Part shown: positions 1 to 11,060 of the stretch, piece by piece
Position numbering within the stretch: the stretch's first letter is position 1
Layout: every line of letters begins with the position of its first letter
Assembly: GCA_944472155.2 (NCBI GenBank)
Contig: OX235272.1
Span: 87,674,020 to 87,738,019 of the forward strand
Direction: 5' to 3'
Length of the DNA stretch: 64,000 nucleotides
Source: Trichobilharzia szidati
Taxonomy: Eukaryota > Platyhelminthes > Trematoda > Strigeidida > Schistosomatidae
Notes under the pieces: generated by a model
Databases searched by the model: none
Told to the model about the DNA's origin: nothing
Seen by the model: the letters and a program-made list of their open reading frames with translations, nothing else
Translations under genes and position numbers: made by a program

Positions 1-335
1 GTATTCCTTCTTATTTATGTTATCATTACTAGTTTCACAATTATTTCTTATTTGCTTTTGGCCTTTGTCGGAACATAAGAATTTAGCTAAGGTAAGAATG
101 GTTGACCCCGAGAAGATAAGCAATTTAGAAAAAAGCTCAGCAATTGCACTACATGCAACAACACACAACCACACAATAGGGTGGGAGAGGGTTAAGATTC
201 TAAGAAGTAATCTATGTAGGTGGAGAGAGAGATTGATTAATGAATCCTGCCTGTTTGTGCTCGAAGCGTCATCAGTCAGTATTACTGTATAACAGTGTGT
301 GATTTATCAAAATAAAATCTTATCCATAATGAATA
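1..335 (+). mobile_element. Penelope-like element, 3' fragment (lineage 1)
   Basis: Codons 17-292 encode the C-terminal end of a PLE polyprotein, the region after the GIY-YIG endonuclease core, recognisable by SEHKNLAKVR, EKISNLEKSSAIALHA and HNHTIGWERVKIL. The same protein end recurs on the minus strand at 33642-33929 and 39726-40034. The 3' tail (about 255-335) holds the lineage's terminal sequence with GTGCTCGAAGCGTCATCAG and a stretch matching 'cagtattactgtataac'. About 200 bases between the ORF end and this tail, present in other copies, are missing. The copy runs off the left edge, so its 5' extent is unknown. Confidence 0.75.
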
Positions 336-575
336 TTTTCTATAGTTGGTTTGTAAAGATTAGTTTTATTTTTACAAATTGATCACGGATTGATATCAGT
401 TAGAGAAACACCACTGAAAACCAGGGAGTGCTGGACAGTTGTTTCATTCTATTTTGTGTATCATCGGCAGTCTGCACCCACTCCTAGAGTTCGAATCCAG
501 GACCTTCCGGTTACAAGGCAAGCTGGCTCGTATACCATTCAGCCACTGACATCCTGTTCAATGGTCAGTCCATGA
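336..575 (-). mobile_element. tRNA-derived SINE with hammerhead-like core (S-alpha-like), copy 1
   Basis: Read on the minus strand it has a tRNA-like head with a B box (GGATTCGAACTC), then the stem and core region related to the hammerhead ribozyme (GCCGATGAT ... GAAACA), then a body ending in a tail that matches ACAAACCAACTATAG. Eight further full or partial copies are in this window. The head is a Pol III promoter by analogy with tRNA-derived SINEs. The core is degraded, so self-cleavage is unlikely here. Confidence 0.75.
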
Positions 576-744
576 ATTCTAACTTCTACCATTTCGTGAT
601 CTGTTTCAGCGCGACCCCAACCAATATTGTCGGTGGGCATCCATCCTCACACGTGACATCTGGATGGACCTCACTGGTCACGACTTCTCACTAGAACTCC
701 AGGAAACTCCATCCTGTAGCAAGTCACTAGCGAGCATCAGATTA

Positions 745-897
745 ATTTTCTATAGTTGGTTTGTAAGGATTAGTTGTGGATGCGTACTGCCGATGATTTC
801 CAAACTAGGATGAAACAGCTGTCCAGCAGTACTCCAGTGCTGGTTTTCAATGGTTCTCTAACTGATGTCAATCCGTGATCAACTCGTAAAAGAAAAG
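745..897 (+). mobile_element. Fold-back SINE fragment with hammerhead-like core, copy 2
   Basis: The first about 35 bases are the SINE tail in reverse orientation (TATAGTTGGTTTGTAAGGAT). They are fused at TGCGTACTG to the plus-strand hammerhead-like region and the rest of the body, ending near CGTGATCAACTCGTAAAAG. The tRNA-like head is missing. The same type of junction occurs at 32984-33110. In the core the expected CTGATGA reads CCGATGA, followed by GGATGAAACAGCTGTC. Confidence 0.7.
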
Positions 898-1560
898 AAT
901 ATTCTTTATTCACCCATCAGTCTTTTTAATTTCCAGTGGGCATCCTCCTATTTGGGACTCGTCATCTGGATGTACCTGCATCCCCCTGTGAATGATGATG
1001 TACCCATAGAGGCTCGAACCTAGTGCCCATAGTTTCAGTATAATATTCATCATAGACTGACCGTTACTGAACTGTCAAGAAGTGCAGAAAAGCTGTTACG
1101 TTCTAACCGCCTATTGACTGTTCATCAATGAGCATTCACAGTACTATGATAAACAGAACACAAGTTAGTTAAGTTCTGTAACAGACAGATCACCATTAAA
1201 TAAATGGATGAGATTTTAATAGCACAAGATATATTTCGCTGTACTTTTAGTAATAGTGTGATGTAAAAAAAAAACATTGATTAGTTGTCAGGTGAAGGAT
1301 TTCATGTTAATTTGAAATTATTCACATTTTCTATGGAATTTAACTAATGGCAAAGCGCACTTCGTTCTTCTTGTTCCATCTTTTAAAATGATGAAGCAGC
1401 TGGTTTTCCAACATCAGACAATTTACTATTTATGATTTCTAAAATTAAATAATAACATTGGGAAATAATTCAGACAAAACAAAAAACATTTTTTGGCAAA
1501 CAACACGCCGGTTATGATTCCGATTAAGACTAACACATATCACGCTTCTAAACATCAAGT
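898..1560. other. Intergenic stretch upstream of the kinase gene
   Basis: No coding signal. AT-rich, with short homopolymers (a run of A near 1266). It includes a short sequence with GGGACTCG-TCATCTGG that looks like a decayed repeat. Nothing else recognised. Confidence 0.5.
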
Positions 1561-1594
1561 TTGGCGTGACCTGAAATTTCTAGCATTGAATCGA

Positions 1595-1700
1595 CCAATC
1601 ATAAGAAGGAGGGTAAGATAGACACACATGATCTTAACCAATCAGGAGATTTGTTGTTGTCTGACTGATTTATAAGGTCAGTGAATAATTCCGACTGTCA
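1595..1700 (+). promoter_or_regulatory. Putative core promoter of the AGC-like kinase gene
   Basis: CCAAT motifs lie at 1595-1599 and 1638-1642. A TATA-like TTATAAGG lies at 1669-1676, about 46 bases before the ATG at 1722. The order CCAAT, TATA, short leader, ATG fits a Pol II promoter with a short 5' UTR. This is inference from motifs only; no transcription start is visible. Confidence 0.35.
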
Positions 1701-1721
1701 TATTGCTTTGTTTCACTCCGT

Positions 1722-3044
1722 ATGGCGATGATGGATTCTGTGCCTTCCCAATCTGATTTCAGTGTGGAACGATTTATTGGTCGTGGATGCTACTCAATTG
1801 TTTATGAAGTTCGAAAGACAACAGGTTCTGATATCAATTCGAAATATGCTTTGAAACGTTTTTTCCTGGAAAGTGACTCTTCAATTAGATGTGTTTTGAG
1901 GGAAAGAAAAATTTTGGAACGATTAGCGTTAGCTGATTCACAAAGTCCTTTCCTTCCTATGTTGTACTATAGTATATGGAAAAATTGTGTGTCGGCGTTT
2001 GTACTTCGGGAAGGGTCAGGCTGTGACCTTTATGATTTATTATGCCATGTAGGCTGTCTTTCTGAAACCAATGCAAGATTTTACATTGCGGAGATTATAT
2101 GTGGTCTGGAACATCTGCATTCCTTGAATATCGTTCATTTGGATGTTAAACCTGAAAACATTTTATTTTATCCAGATGGTCATGTATTTGTTTCTGATTT
2201 GGATCGATCTTACGATCTTTCACAAAATGGTAAGCCTACGCTGGACGATTTCACTGGAACACCATTATTTATGGCTCCAGAAGTTGCACGTGGTGAAATT
2301 ATAGATGTGCGATCAGATACCTGGAGTTTGGGTGTTCTTACAGCGGAGATGATTACAGGTCCAATACGCTCGGAAGCTGAAAACACTGCTGAAGCCTTTC
2401 GAAAGGCTCGTATGGGTACATACACTATACGTGGATTAAAACGTCTTTCAAAACCGCTTCAGTCATTTTTCAGCGCATGTCTACAACGTCAACATACACA
2501 GCGTCCTTATCTAAAAGGTGTTAAAGAATTAAGATTTTTAAAGCCTATTGACTGGTGTAAAGCAGAGTCTCGCCTTCTACGTCCACCATATTCAACTTCA
2601 GAACTGCAACACAGAGAATCAAAGTATGAAAAGACTAAAATATGTTCCACTGATGCACAACTATTATCTGGAGCATTTAGTCCTATAAAGCCAGTTAATT
2701 TATCGAAAAAGTCACAAATGAAAACCAATGAAGTTAACGTGGATGGTGTTGTAACTTCTCCCGAAAGTATCCCTGCATCTTTGATTAAAGATGGATATAC
2801 TAAAGAGAAACTGGATTCCTTGTTCAGTACCTTCAGTTTTACACATCCTACTTTACAAAGTTGTAAGACGACAGACATTACAGATTCATTATCTAAACTA
2901 ACTGTAAAGACCGAAAGCTCAGACAGCATGTTGGCAAATACAAACTTGTGTATGAAGCATGCTGAAATCATAGCTAGTGAGAATTCAATGGTTCCTGTGC
3001 GTATCCGAAGATCCAGAACCCGAGGTACATCTATTGGGGATTGA
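1722..3044 (+). CDS. AGC-family-like serine/threonine protein kinase, intronless
   Basis: 440-residue single-exon ORF. Visible kinase features: glycine-rich loop GRGCYSIV (20-27), ATP lysine K45 in YALK, a helix-C glutamate near E61, catalytic loop HLDVKPEN (139-146), metal-binding motif DLD in place of DFG (159-161), GTP (179-181) and APE (185-187), then SDTWSLGVL. After the domain come FLKPIDW (272-278) and RPP (287-289), typical of the AGC C-terminal extension (RSK/S6K/PKA-type). The tail holds FSTFSF (368-373), a good AGC hydrophobic motif with S372 as the possible phosphosite. Oddities: the HRD/YRD arginine is L140; DFG has become DLD; and my alignment puts D176 at the activation-loop threonine position. 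Either ATG (1722 or 1728) could start; the first is used. Lack of introns could mean a retrocopy, but the frame is open to the end. The exact subfamily is not recognised. Confidence 0.85.
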   Translation: MAMMDSVPSQSDFSVERFIGRGCYSIVYEVRKTTGSDINSKYALKRFFLESDSSIRCVLRERKILERLALADSQSPFLPMLYYSIWKNCVSAFVLREGSGCDLYDLLCHVGCLSETNARFYIAEIICGLEHLHSLNIVHLDVKPENILFYPDGHVFVSDLDRSYDLSQNGKPTLDDFTGTPLFMAPEVARGEIIDVRSDTWSLGVLTAEMITGPIRSEAENTAEAFRKARMGTYTIRGLKRLSKPLQSFFSACLQRQHTQRPYLKGVKELRFLKPIDWCKAESRLLRPPYSTSELQHRESKYEKTKICSTDAQLLSGAFSPIKPVNLSKKSQMKTNEVNVDGVVTSPESIPASLIKDGYTKEKLDSLFSTFSFTHPTLQSCKTTDITDSLSKLTVKTESSDSMLANTNLCMKHAEIIASENSMVPVRIRRSRTRGTSIGD

Positions 3045-3864
3045 CTATCACCCATTTCAAAATTATTTCTAAGTTATACGGTGATGAACTTGACTGTTTT
3101 ATCCCATAATATTATAACTTATGGATCCGTTAAACACAGACAAGTAATGATTTTATGTGATTTTGAAGCTGTTTTAATTTCTTTTAATAATTGTACACAT
3201 TTTATATTCTTCAAGCATATAATATGTTTTATACGTCATGGTGTCTTTCTTGATGTTCTAAGGTGGGTAATGAGGATTGGTAGTGTTGTTTTTGATGTGA
3301 TTTCATACGCTAAGTATACATGACCTGAGATTGTTTCTTGTATGTGTAGTCAACGTGAAAGTGTAGTTCGTTATTGTGTTCCTAGAGCTGTAAACGGTCT
3401 AACTGTGAAAAATTAACAATTAAAACCTTCCAGCTCAGAGAATACACACCTAGATCCATCCGCCTAGCTGTGCATAAGCGATAGTTTAGGATTACTGTGG
3501 TTGAAAAATTTCTGTTTGTCGGTTCTTGATGACGTTTTTGCTGTAGGACTGTGCAAATTTACGAATAGTCTTTTCTTATTGTTACTAAATTAGGCGTCCG
3601 AAATACCTTTATAGATAGTAGTATCAATAGGAAAACAACTTTGTTGTGTGTAGAGTATTCGCTCGTTACTAGGAATAGTTATTGTGTTCGTACTATATGT
3701 GACTTAAATTTCTTGTGCCAGTTACAAATTGAGTGTAAGATTGTACCAGGAATTTGTTGTGTGTGTGTAGTACTCTCTAGGAATTCCTGCTTGCGTAAGC
3801 TCTAACGACTGAAACATAATATCGTGGAACCGTTGAAAACTTTTTTAGGCAAAGTATGAGGACA
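3045..3864. other. 3' flank of the kinase gene
   Basis: AT-rich sequence containing the kinase 3' UTR. No second gene or terminal poly(A) tract of a retrocopy is evident. The 80-codon ORF starting at 3081 is not protein-like. Confidence 0.45.
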
Positions 3865-4150
3865 AATACTCGCCGAAGACATTGGCTAGAGGTCGCGCTA
3901 TGTTGTGAATTGGCAGAAGTCGGGATTCATGCTCTAGCCATTGGATCGGGTCCCAGTGGTTTAATGGTCTACGAGCTCGCTAGCCTTGTAACCAGAAGGT
4001 CCTGAGTTCGGACCCTAGTGGTGGATGTGTACCGATGAAGAGTCCCAAACTAGGCTGACGAAACAGCTGACTGTCAGTACTCCCTGCAGGTTTTCCAATG
4101 GTTCTCTAACCGATGTCAGTTCATTATGAAATCCTCTAACCAAAAGCAAT
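3865..4150 (+). mobile_element. tRNA-derived SINE with hammerhead-like core, copy 3 (subtype II)
   Basis: A-box region TGGTTTAATGG and a weakened B box (GAGTTCGGACCC) form the tRNA-like head. This is followed by GATGAAGAGTCCCAAACTAGG and GACGAAACAGCTGAC, the hammerhead-like segment. The body shares CAATGGTTCTCTAACCGATG with all other copies. The tail differs from copy 1 and matches the copies at 42395 and 58630, defining a second subtype. About 70 bases before the head are shared with the 42395 copy, so the element extends upstream of the tRNA-like part. Confidence 0.75.
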
Positions 4151-5924
4151 AATGCGTCGTTAGCTTAAGGTGCAGTAATACAGCACAATTGTTGTTAGGA
4201 GTTGACTATCGAATGTCTTGTCATATTGTGACACTATCATTGACGTTCTGCCTTTCTTGATTTAAACATACATATCGGAATTGTAGGACTACCTACCTAT
4301 AGTGTATAGTTGGTTACTGATGTATATATGGTTAGAAAAGTTTCTAGCTAGTATATTTTCTATGACTTCATTGAATAGAAGAACCATGTTGTAAGTTGTA
4401 ACCGGTTGTCTGCGTACAAGTTTCTCTTTCAGCATATACTTGGTTTATTACAAAATGGCTTTGTCGGATGCTAAATAATGTTTTGTAAAACCTGTAGTGT
4501 GTAATTTATTTCCTGAAACAACGACGAAGAGGAATGATTTATATATCTCCACCTACTGCCATGTGTCTGGAACCAATGTAGGGAATGTTCTGTATCTGCG
4601 GACTGACAAAGTTGTTGAATTTTTGGTCTGCCAGCCGTCAGATTTGTAATACTGTGTCGTTTTGCTTGTGAATACATTATGCTTTAGGGATGCTTACTGC
4701 AAACAGGAATAAACTAAGTCATCTTCTGATGAGAATTATAGAAATGAGCTTTGTGAATGTTGGGTGCACAGTCTCCTCGAGTTTATTTATCGCCACCAAG
4801 TCTCAGGATTAATAGCGTAATGAATGGAATACGCGTTACCAATGCCATCAGTTCCATAGCTCTTATATTTACTTGGGGCAAATATTATTTCTACGTCGGA
4901 CAATTTATTATCGTAAGGATTTCTTGACCATCAAAATTTAGGTTTAGCGAAATATTTTTCGTCGCTTAATGCAGCTGAAAGTTCCTTGGCAAAGATTGTT
5001 ATTTGTATAGACAGATATATAAAGAAAAATATAATGGAGAGAACAGTAGCTGATTATCTGGGATATAAACTGTAACTGTTTGAGATTCAGTGTACACAAC
5101 CTCATGAAATTCTACGTTAAGTTCTTAGCTTCAAGAAAAAATATCTTTTTGAAACTCTACGTTTATTCTTGAGACGTGGTTACTGCAGTTGCGCGAATGA
5201 ATAAATAGCGTCGATACAACTGATTCTAGAAGTATGTTATCAACATTTCCAATATGCAACACCTGAATGTGAACACCATGATATCTAATTCAAATCCTTT
5301 AGGTAGTTAACTGTTAGACACTTATGAGATTAAGACTGTTTTGATGGAGCCTAGCTCTTCTGTGGTTACTGTAAGGCGGATAATTTCCCAAAAACTGAAG
5401 TGACTTGCGATTAAGGCCGACCAACGAGTTTTTCTGACTCTCATACCCTGGCTAAAACCCTAACTACTAGCAAATCAAATCCTGCTACCTCTGTTTAAGG
5501 TTACTTAATCTCAGAAAGTTTTGCTACAGGCTATTCCAATCCCTGGACAGTTGGGAATCAAACAGTAAATGTTGCTAGATGCCAGTTGAAGCATTTTTTA
5601 TGTCCATACGACTGTCTACTCTTAGAATAGATTGCGGCTTCATATAAGGTCTTAGTTTCCCTTAATTCTTATACGTTCATGAGTCTAAAGAAATTCTGAC
5701 TATTACACATTATCCCTGCCTTCTCCATCTATTTAACCGTTTTTGTCTGCGATATCAGATTAAGATTATCCCATGGCCTCTGCTTATATTCCTTATTCGC
5801 ATTTCTGACACACGGTTTACACTGAGATGAGTAACGACACCCCACTCCTCCAGAACGTAGTTCGACACAATATTTAAGAGGGACTCCTATTCTCCATACA
5901 ACCATAGACAATTTGACTAATGTG
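4151..5924. other. Gene-poor intergenic stretch
   Basis: No convincing coding segment. Short ORFs at 4471-4677 and 5729-5911 (minus) show no known motif. Nothing else recognised. Confidence 0.5.
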
Positions 5925-6318
5925 TAGTTTGATTGGACACTAGTAACTAGTGTGACGTGTCTAGTCCTTTCTTTGGTGCAGACTGAATTCTATCAGTCAG
6001 GTTTGCAATGTGGCCACCATTCTAGATAGCTCGCCATCACGGTGCACATTGATTTGATGGCATTAGATGATTGGAGGCAATCGGCAGGAAGCTTTGTCTG
6101 ACCTAGGTTTCGTGCTAGTTGGCACTCACCAGTAAGCAAGGCGTATCTGTAACCTCGAAGGAACTCATGCCCCTTCTGAGATTCGAATCCGCGTCACCCA
6201 GTGCTGTAGTCAGTCAGAAACGTCACCACTACGCTATTGAGGCTCGCGACTGACCTCCTGTAGGACTGTAGTGGATACTTTGATTGGACACTAGTAACTA
6301 GTGTAATGCGTCTAGTCT
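5925..6318 (-). mobile_element. tRNA-derived SINE, family C, with its tail present at both ends
   Basis: On the minus strand a tRNA-like head has an A box (TAGCGTAGTGG) and a B box (GGATTCGAATCTC), followed by a body with GAGTGCCAACTAGCAC and GGTGGCCACATTGCAAACC. It ends in a tail with ACTAGTTACTAGTGTCCAATC. The tail sequence occurs twice, at about 5930-5968 and 6277-6317, bounding the head and body as a direct repeat of nearly 40 bases. Related copies are at 35925, 56037 and 60150. It is too long for a target-site duplication and suggests a head-to-tail multimer. Confidence 0.7.
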
Positions 6319-7735
6319 GTGTACGTAAATGTTAACTGCATATATGCATTGAGTGATGATTTAGGCGAATTAAGTAGATTTCATCTTCAATTGTTTTTGA
6401 ACAAATTGTAAGTTTATTAGGAAGCCACAAAGAAGTGTAACGGTTGAGTTATTTGAAAATACTATTGAGGAAATCCCAGTTAGGATAACTTAAAATTCAG
6501 TCTGATTGGTTATAACTTCTTTGGAATTTAAGTCTTCATTTTATCAAGACTTCATAACGTACTGCTTATCTTGATTGTACACACGATGGTTAACCTATAT
6601 TCTACAGTGATTTTCGTAGAACACATTTATTCGAAGCTGCTGAGATTCCCCAGCAATCTACTAACATATTTCTGACAATAAGCTATAGCATATACTTATT
6701 TTCACAGTAAAGTAAAGATAGGATTATGCCTCAGGACGAATAACCTCATGTTCCCTAGACAGTCTGATCTGTATGTATGTGTAAAGTCTGAGCCCAAGTG
6801 GTATGTGATTTCATTTAATTCTGACTATATATGTCAAACAATCAATAACCTTTCGAACGAGTCTGTTCATAATCCTATCAAACGTACTATAATGATTCAT
6901 ATAATGAACTAACTAATATAGGATTGAATAGTGTTATTGTCGTTAGGCAAAGTCTACTAAAGGCTGTATCTTAGTACCAAAGAAGAGGAAGCTGGAGTCG
7001 ACAAATGTCCAGTGTCAATTACGTTTCAGAATCCGGTGCTACCTCCAGCTTGGGTAAGTGGTTGGTATTATCAGTCCTACACAATAGATGGCTCGTAGCC
7101 TGGTATATGAGAAACTGCTCCAGCTAGCGTCTTCCTACGGCTGTATATGGGTGTCTTCCTTTAGCTAGGGTCAATTACTTCCTGAAGTAGTCGTATTTAA
7201 ATAGAGTATAGAAACAAAAAGCTAGTAAATTATAGTAGGCTGAACGATGGTGACTGAAAGCCTATTCTGTCCTTGGTGCATATGTTTGTTCTTCTGTTAA
7301 AACTGAGTCATTCATTACTACGTCTTGCACATACACACCACTATTGTCCTTACTACTTTCGAACTACACAACCGTTTCTCTTTGTGTATTCTTAACGCTG
7401 CACTGACTCACTGAATCTTATGGAATGTAAGTATGCAGTCTTTAGAGATGAAGGTGATTTTTACGCAAGATCATAAGTCTGAAATAGGACTGTTGAATCG
7501 CATAACATGCCTGATGATAGTTCATTTACAACCAGAGGTTACTACGACACTTTTCAGCTCACAAGATCCTGACACCGTGGTCATCAGACATCTATGAATA
7601 TACTATCTTCCAAAGTAAATTGACACACGAATTATGTTTCGTCCACTCGAGTTTGTCTTCCACAAGCACACATATGGATAACTTCAGGTTCAAAGTTCTC
7701 ATATAGCAGTTATTTCTTCCTTTCTATATAATGCA
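6319..7735. other. Intergenic, possible decayed retroelement near 6950-7200
   Basis: No open frame with protein motifs. The slightly GC-richer stretch 6950-7200 might be an old repeat but was not identified. Confidence 0.4.
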
Positions 7736-7737
7736 AA

Positions 7738-7800
7738 TGTGACGCAGCTCATTGGCATATCACGACTATCAATTGTCGGTTTCGAATCCCACCAGCTACT
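7738..7800 (+). repeat. tRNA-like remnant
   Basis: CAGCTCATTGGCATATC resembles an A box and GGTTTCGAATCCCACC resembles a B box with one extra T, about 30 bases apart. A full cloverleaf acceptor stem is not seen, so this is probably the head of another decayed SINE and not a working tRNA gene. Confidence 0.35.
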
Positions 7801-9967
7801 TCAGATTGAATAGTATCATTAACCTTCATACAGTATCTGTGGTTCACAGCCAGGGTAGCTGAGTTCTAAATACAACATACAAAAACATAACTGACGTCTT
7901 GATGACCATTATGCCATGGGCCTGACTAGTATTCATGATACATTAAGTACTTCGAAAAGTGTCTCAACGTGAAGCTTATTTCGGGCTATTAAAAGACTTC
8001 ATTCTGATTTCAATGAGTTGGCAAGTTTGAAGCGACTTCTTCGCTATAAGATACTTTGGCGTTTTACATGCCGTCCCCGAATTTGGCTACACACCAATGC
8101 ATTCATCGTCACTTGTAGTATACTAAACAACTCTTAATATACCCTTAGCTCTAATATAACCCGACCTAAATACTAGCTGTTACACGTAATCACCTCTTCC
8201 GAACAGGGACATATCCTTATGAGTCCCCAATGATACGTGAATCCAGTACGAGCATTCTAAAAGTTACTTAGGCATTGTTTGTCTCCACACGCAATTTGTA
8301 ACAAGATATAAAAGCTGCTCGTTGTGACAAGAATGATGTGAAGAATGAAGAAATCCAACCTTCAGGAAATGCAGTATTAGAAAAGCTGTTAAGTGCTGTG
8401 ATGCATTCTTTAGTGTAGTATTACTGATACATCCGTGTGATCATGAGATTTCCGTATAGAAGTCGAGTACTCAACAAAGAACATCATGCACCATACAAAT
8501 TTAGGTGAGACTTAGCGTCTGGAAGTTAGATGAGTAGTACATTTCCTACTTTCAACAAACACTCACTTATACGTTCACTAACACGGGATTTCACTATCTC
8601 AAAATCTTGCCAATGACCAAATTCAACTGAAAGGTACATTAATTTAAAATCTGAAGACCAGTGCACTGGTCTTTCCCAAAAAACAGCTTTATTCAAACAA
8701 GACGAATAATTTCCTCTAGACCAACAAACAGGAACAGTTGCCAAGGGTGATATAAGCAAAAGACTAATATCTAGGTGAGATGTATATTTTAAGTACTAAC
8801 AAGAACTCGTGATGTAGCAGTCTAGTTTTCTAAGACATATTCTAGAGCCTTCGGATCAGGATTCAAGAACTTCAATCCTTCCTCAGAGTTGTCAGTTTTT
8901 GGCAAAGCGTATTTGTTTACGTGTGACACATAAATTGCCTGGAATTTTCAGAAATTATATCAACTTACCACAGATGACACGAGGACAAGAATAGCAGAAG
9001 ATATTAGGAGTGCCTGATTGTAATATGCGTTACGTTTTTGGTGTAGCTCCTCCCAGCTTCCTTGAGGCAAGGCAAGCTCGTCGTACGTACCCGCAGGAAA
9101 ACGCATAGGGACATGATTTCTCACATGATTAATCCGGTTGATGCCTATATTTTAGTTTTTTACGATATTCACAACTTACTTAGCGAGGCCGCCGATCTAA
9201 TCCCAACTAAACGGCTGATCATTTTTACCTTGTATCGCTGCTTATAAAAAACCTAACTTTCAATGTTCAATCCCTTATGACATCAATATTTTGGGGCAGG
9301 AAATGCATACAGTGATACAGTTATGTATTCGTGTTCATTAAAATTTGTTTTTACTTTAAAAGCTTTACTGAATGTCGAAATTCGGTCTTTAGGCCCACAA
9401 TAAACAAGTGGTTTCAAATTAACTGAACCATAAAAAGCCATAGTCCTCCTGTCACTCAAAGTAGTTTGAGAACATGATGCATATTATAAAACTGTATATC
9501 CTGGTTGAAAGCTTTAACACATTCCCATGACACCTTCCATGCTGTTTCAGAGGCTGATGGTGTTGATGTTAGCGGATAAAATGAAGGACGCTAACGCTTC
9601 ATGTAGTATGGAGAACCCCCGTATTATTCGGTGGACTAATATTTTTAAAATCGCATCGATATTTTAATGAGTGATTCTAACGTTTGTTTCGGCAACCTGG
9701 TCAGACCTTCCTCAGGGAAATTAATCGAAACTCTCATATCAGGGGTTTATAAATCAAGCAGACTTCTCTGATTTTGAAAATCTTTATCGAATCATATGGT
9801 TGATGAATCATTTGATCGAACCTAATCACTAAATTTCTGACGGAAAGTGCACTCTGTTTAACGTAATTAGCAAAAGTAGACCAAGATTTGTAAGTCTGAG
9901 TTCAAATTTTTATCACAGCCCATACAATTTTGCTTATTATATTTTGATTACTGTTTCATGACTCACA
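7801..9967. other. Gene-poor stretch before the antisense LINE
   Basis: Only short unmotivated ORFs (8526-8759 minus, 9062-9247 plus). No repeat was recognised with confidence. Confidence 0.45.
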
Positions 9968-10528
9968 TAATAATAATAATTTGCTCTATTCCAGAAATAG
10001 TACTAGTGATACGGTGTGAAATTTTCAGCAAATATCTACAATGTTTGCATCTAATTTTACCGACATTTAAAATAAGTACTAAACAAAAAAATCTGAAGAC
10101 ACCAACAGCAAAAGAAGCAGGATAAAAACAAAATAATTATAAATGCGAAAAAGGACCAAAGTATACCAAGGTCTAATGCGGCGTTTGTGGTGGGAGTGTG
10201 AGTAATCCTGAATAATACAAAATGTTTTTGAGGTGGTGGCTATGGCGTTCACAAACAATGATTGTCAGTTTAATATTGCCGAAAAGTATAGAAAATAAGA
10301 AAAAACAACCACAAAACTAATAATTACGTGATGGTTAATGACAGGACAATTTTGTAAAACTCATAGTGCGGATAGAGTAGGAACCAGTGGATACACAAAA
10401 GAAGGAATATAGTAAAGTACAAAAAAGGAAGCCAATGTTAATATTTTAGGTAGCTAAGTATGTTTGAAGAAGGAGTTCACTAAAGAATACAAAATAAGAG
10501 GGAAATGAAAGAGCCTAAAATTATGTTG

Positions 10529-11060
10529 TTAATAACAAAGCAAGTCATAGGTTTCACGCTTAACATTGTCTCTGTCGCTTAGAACACGGGCCAAGTATGG
10601 TATCGTTGAGTTCCTGTACTTGGTTGTACGAGCATAGATTATTTTATACTGATTTCTGGTTCTACTTGATGAGATACAAGGAGAGAGTTGGGAATAGAGG
10701 GGGCGTTGGGGGTCTGAGAGTATGGTTTTTGACCATCTTTCGCATGTATTCAGATGCCTATCAACTAATGTAGTGACGAGCTGACTGAGATTTACACCAC
10801 TAGTCCTACTGACTACCTTCAACATCCTTCTCAGGATGGTATAGTCCTTTTTCAGTAGCGCAGGAAAGACTAACGGGGAGCAGTAAAGTAGAATAGGTAA
10901 GATACAAGAGTTGACAAATTGTGAAAGTAGAGGTTGGGTGATTCCAGATTGTCTAAGTTTCTTAATGTAGCAGGTAAGACAGAACACTTTCTTAGAAATC
11001 ATTAGGATATGAGATGTCCAAGTAAGGTCAGAAGATAGAACTAGACCGAGGTATTTAGCA
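10529..11060 (-). pseudogene. LINE C-terminal region after a frameshift
   Basis: Continues the polyprotein in a shifted frame: AKYLGLVLSSDLTWTSHI, then KKLRQSGI, CILPILLYCSP and ARTTKYRNSTIPYLARVL. The copy at 31028-31753 encodes the same order (YARTSKYKNSTIPYLASIL), confirming common descent. The shift lies at about 11040-11075. Confidence 0.75.

Noticed and set aside
2507..3055. 182-codon ORF antisense to the kinase gene
   Set aside because: It is the complement of a real kinase coding region and shows no motif of its own.
5930..5968. Forty-base target-site duplication around SINE C
   Set aside because: The same sequence is part of the element in the other copies, so it is the element's tail and not host DNA.
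7738..7800. Functional tRNA gene
   Set aside because: A/B-box-like strings are present but no acceptor stem or proper anticodon arm.
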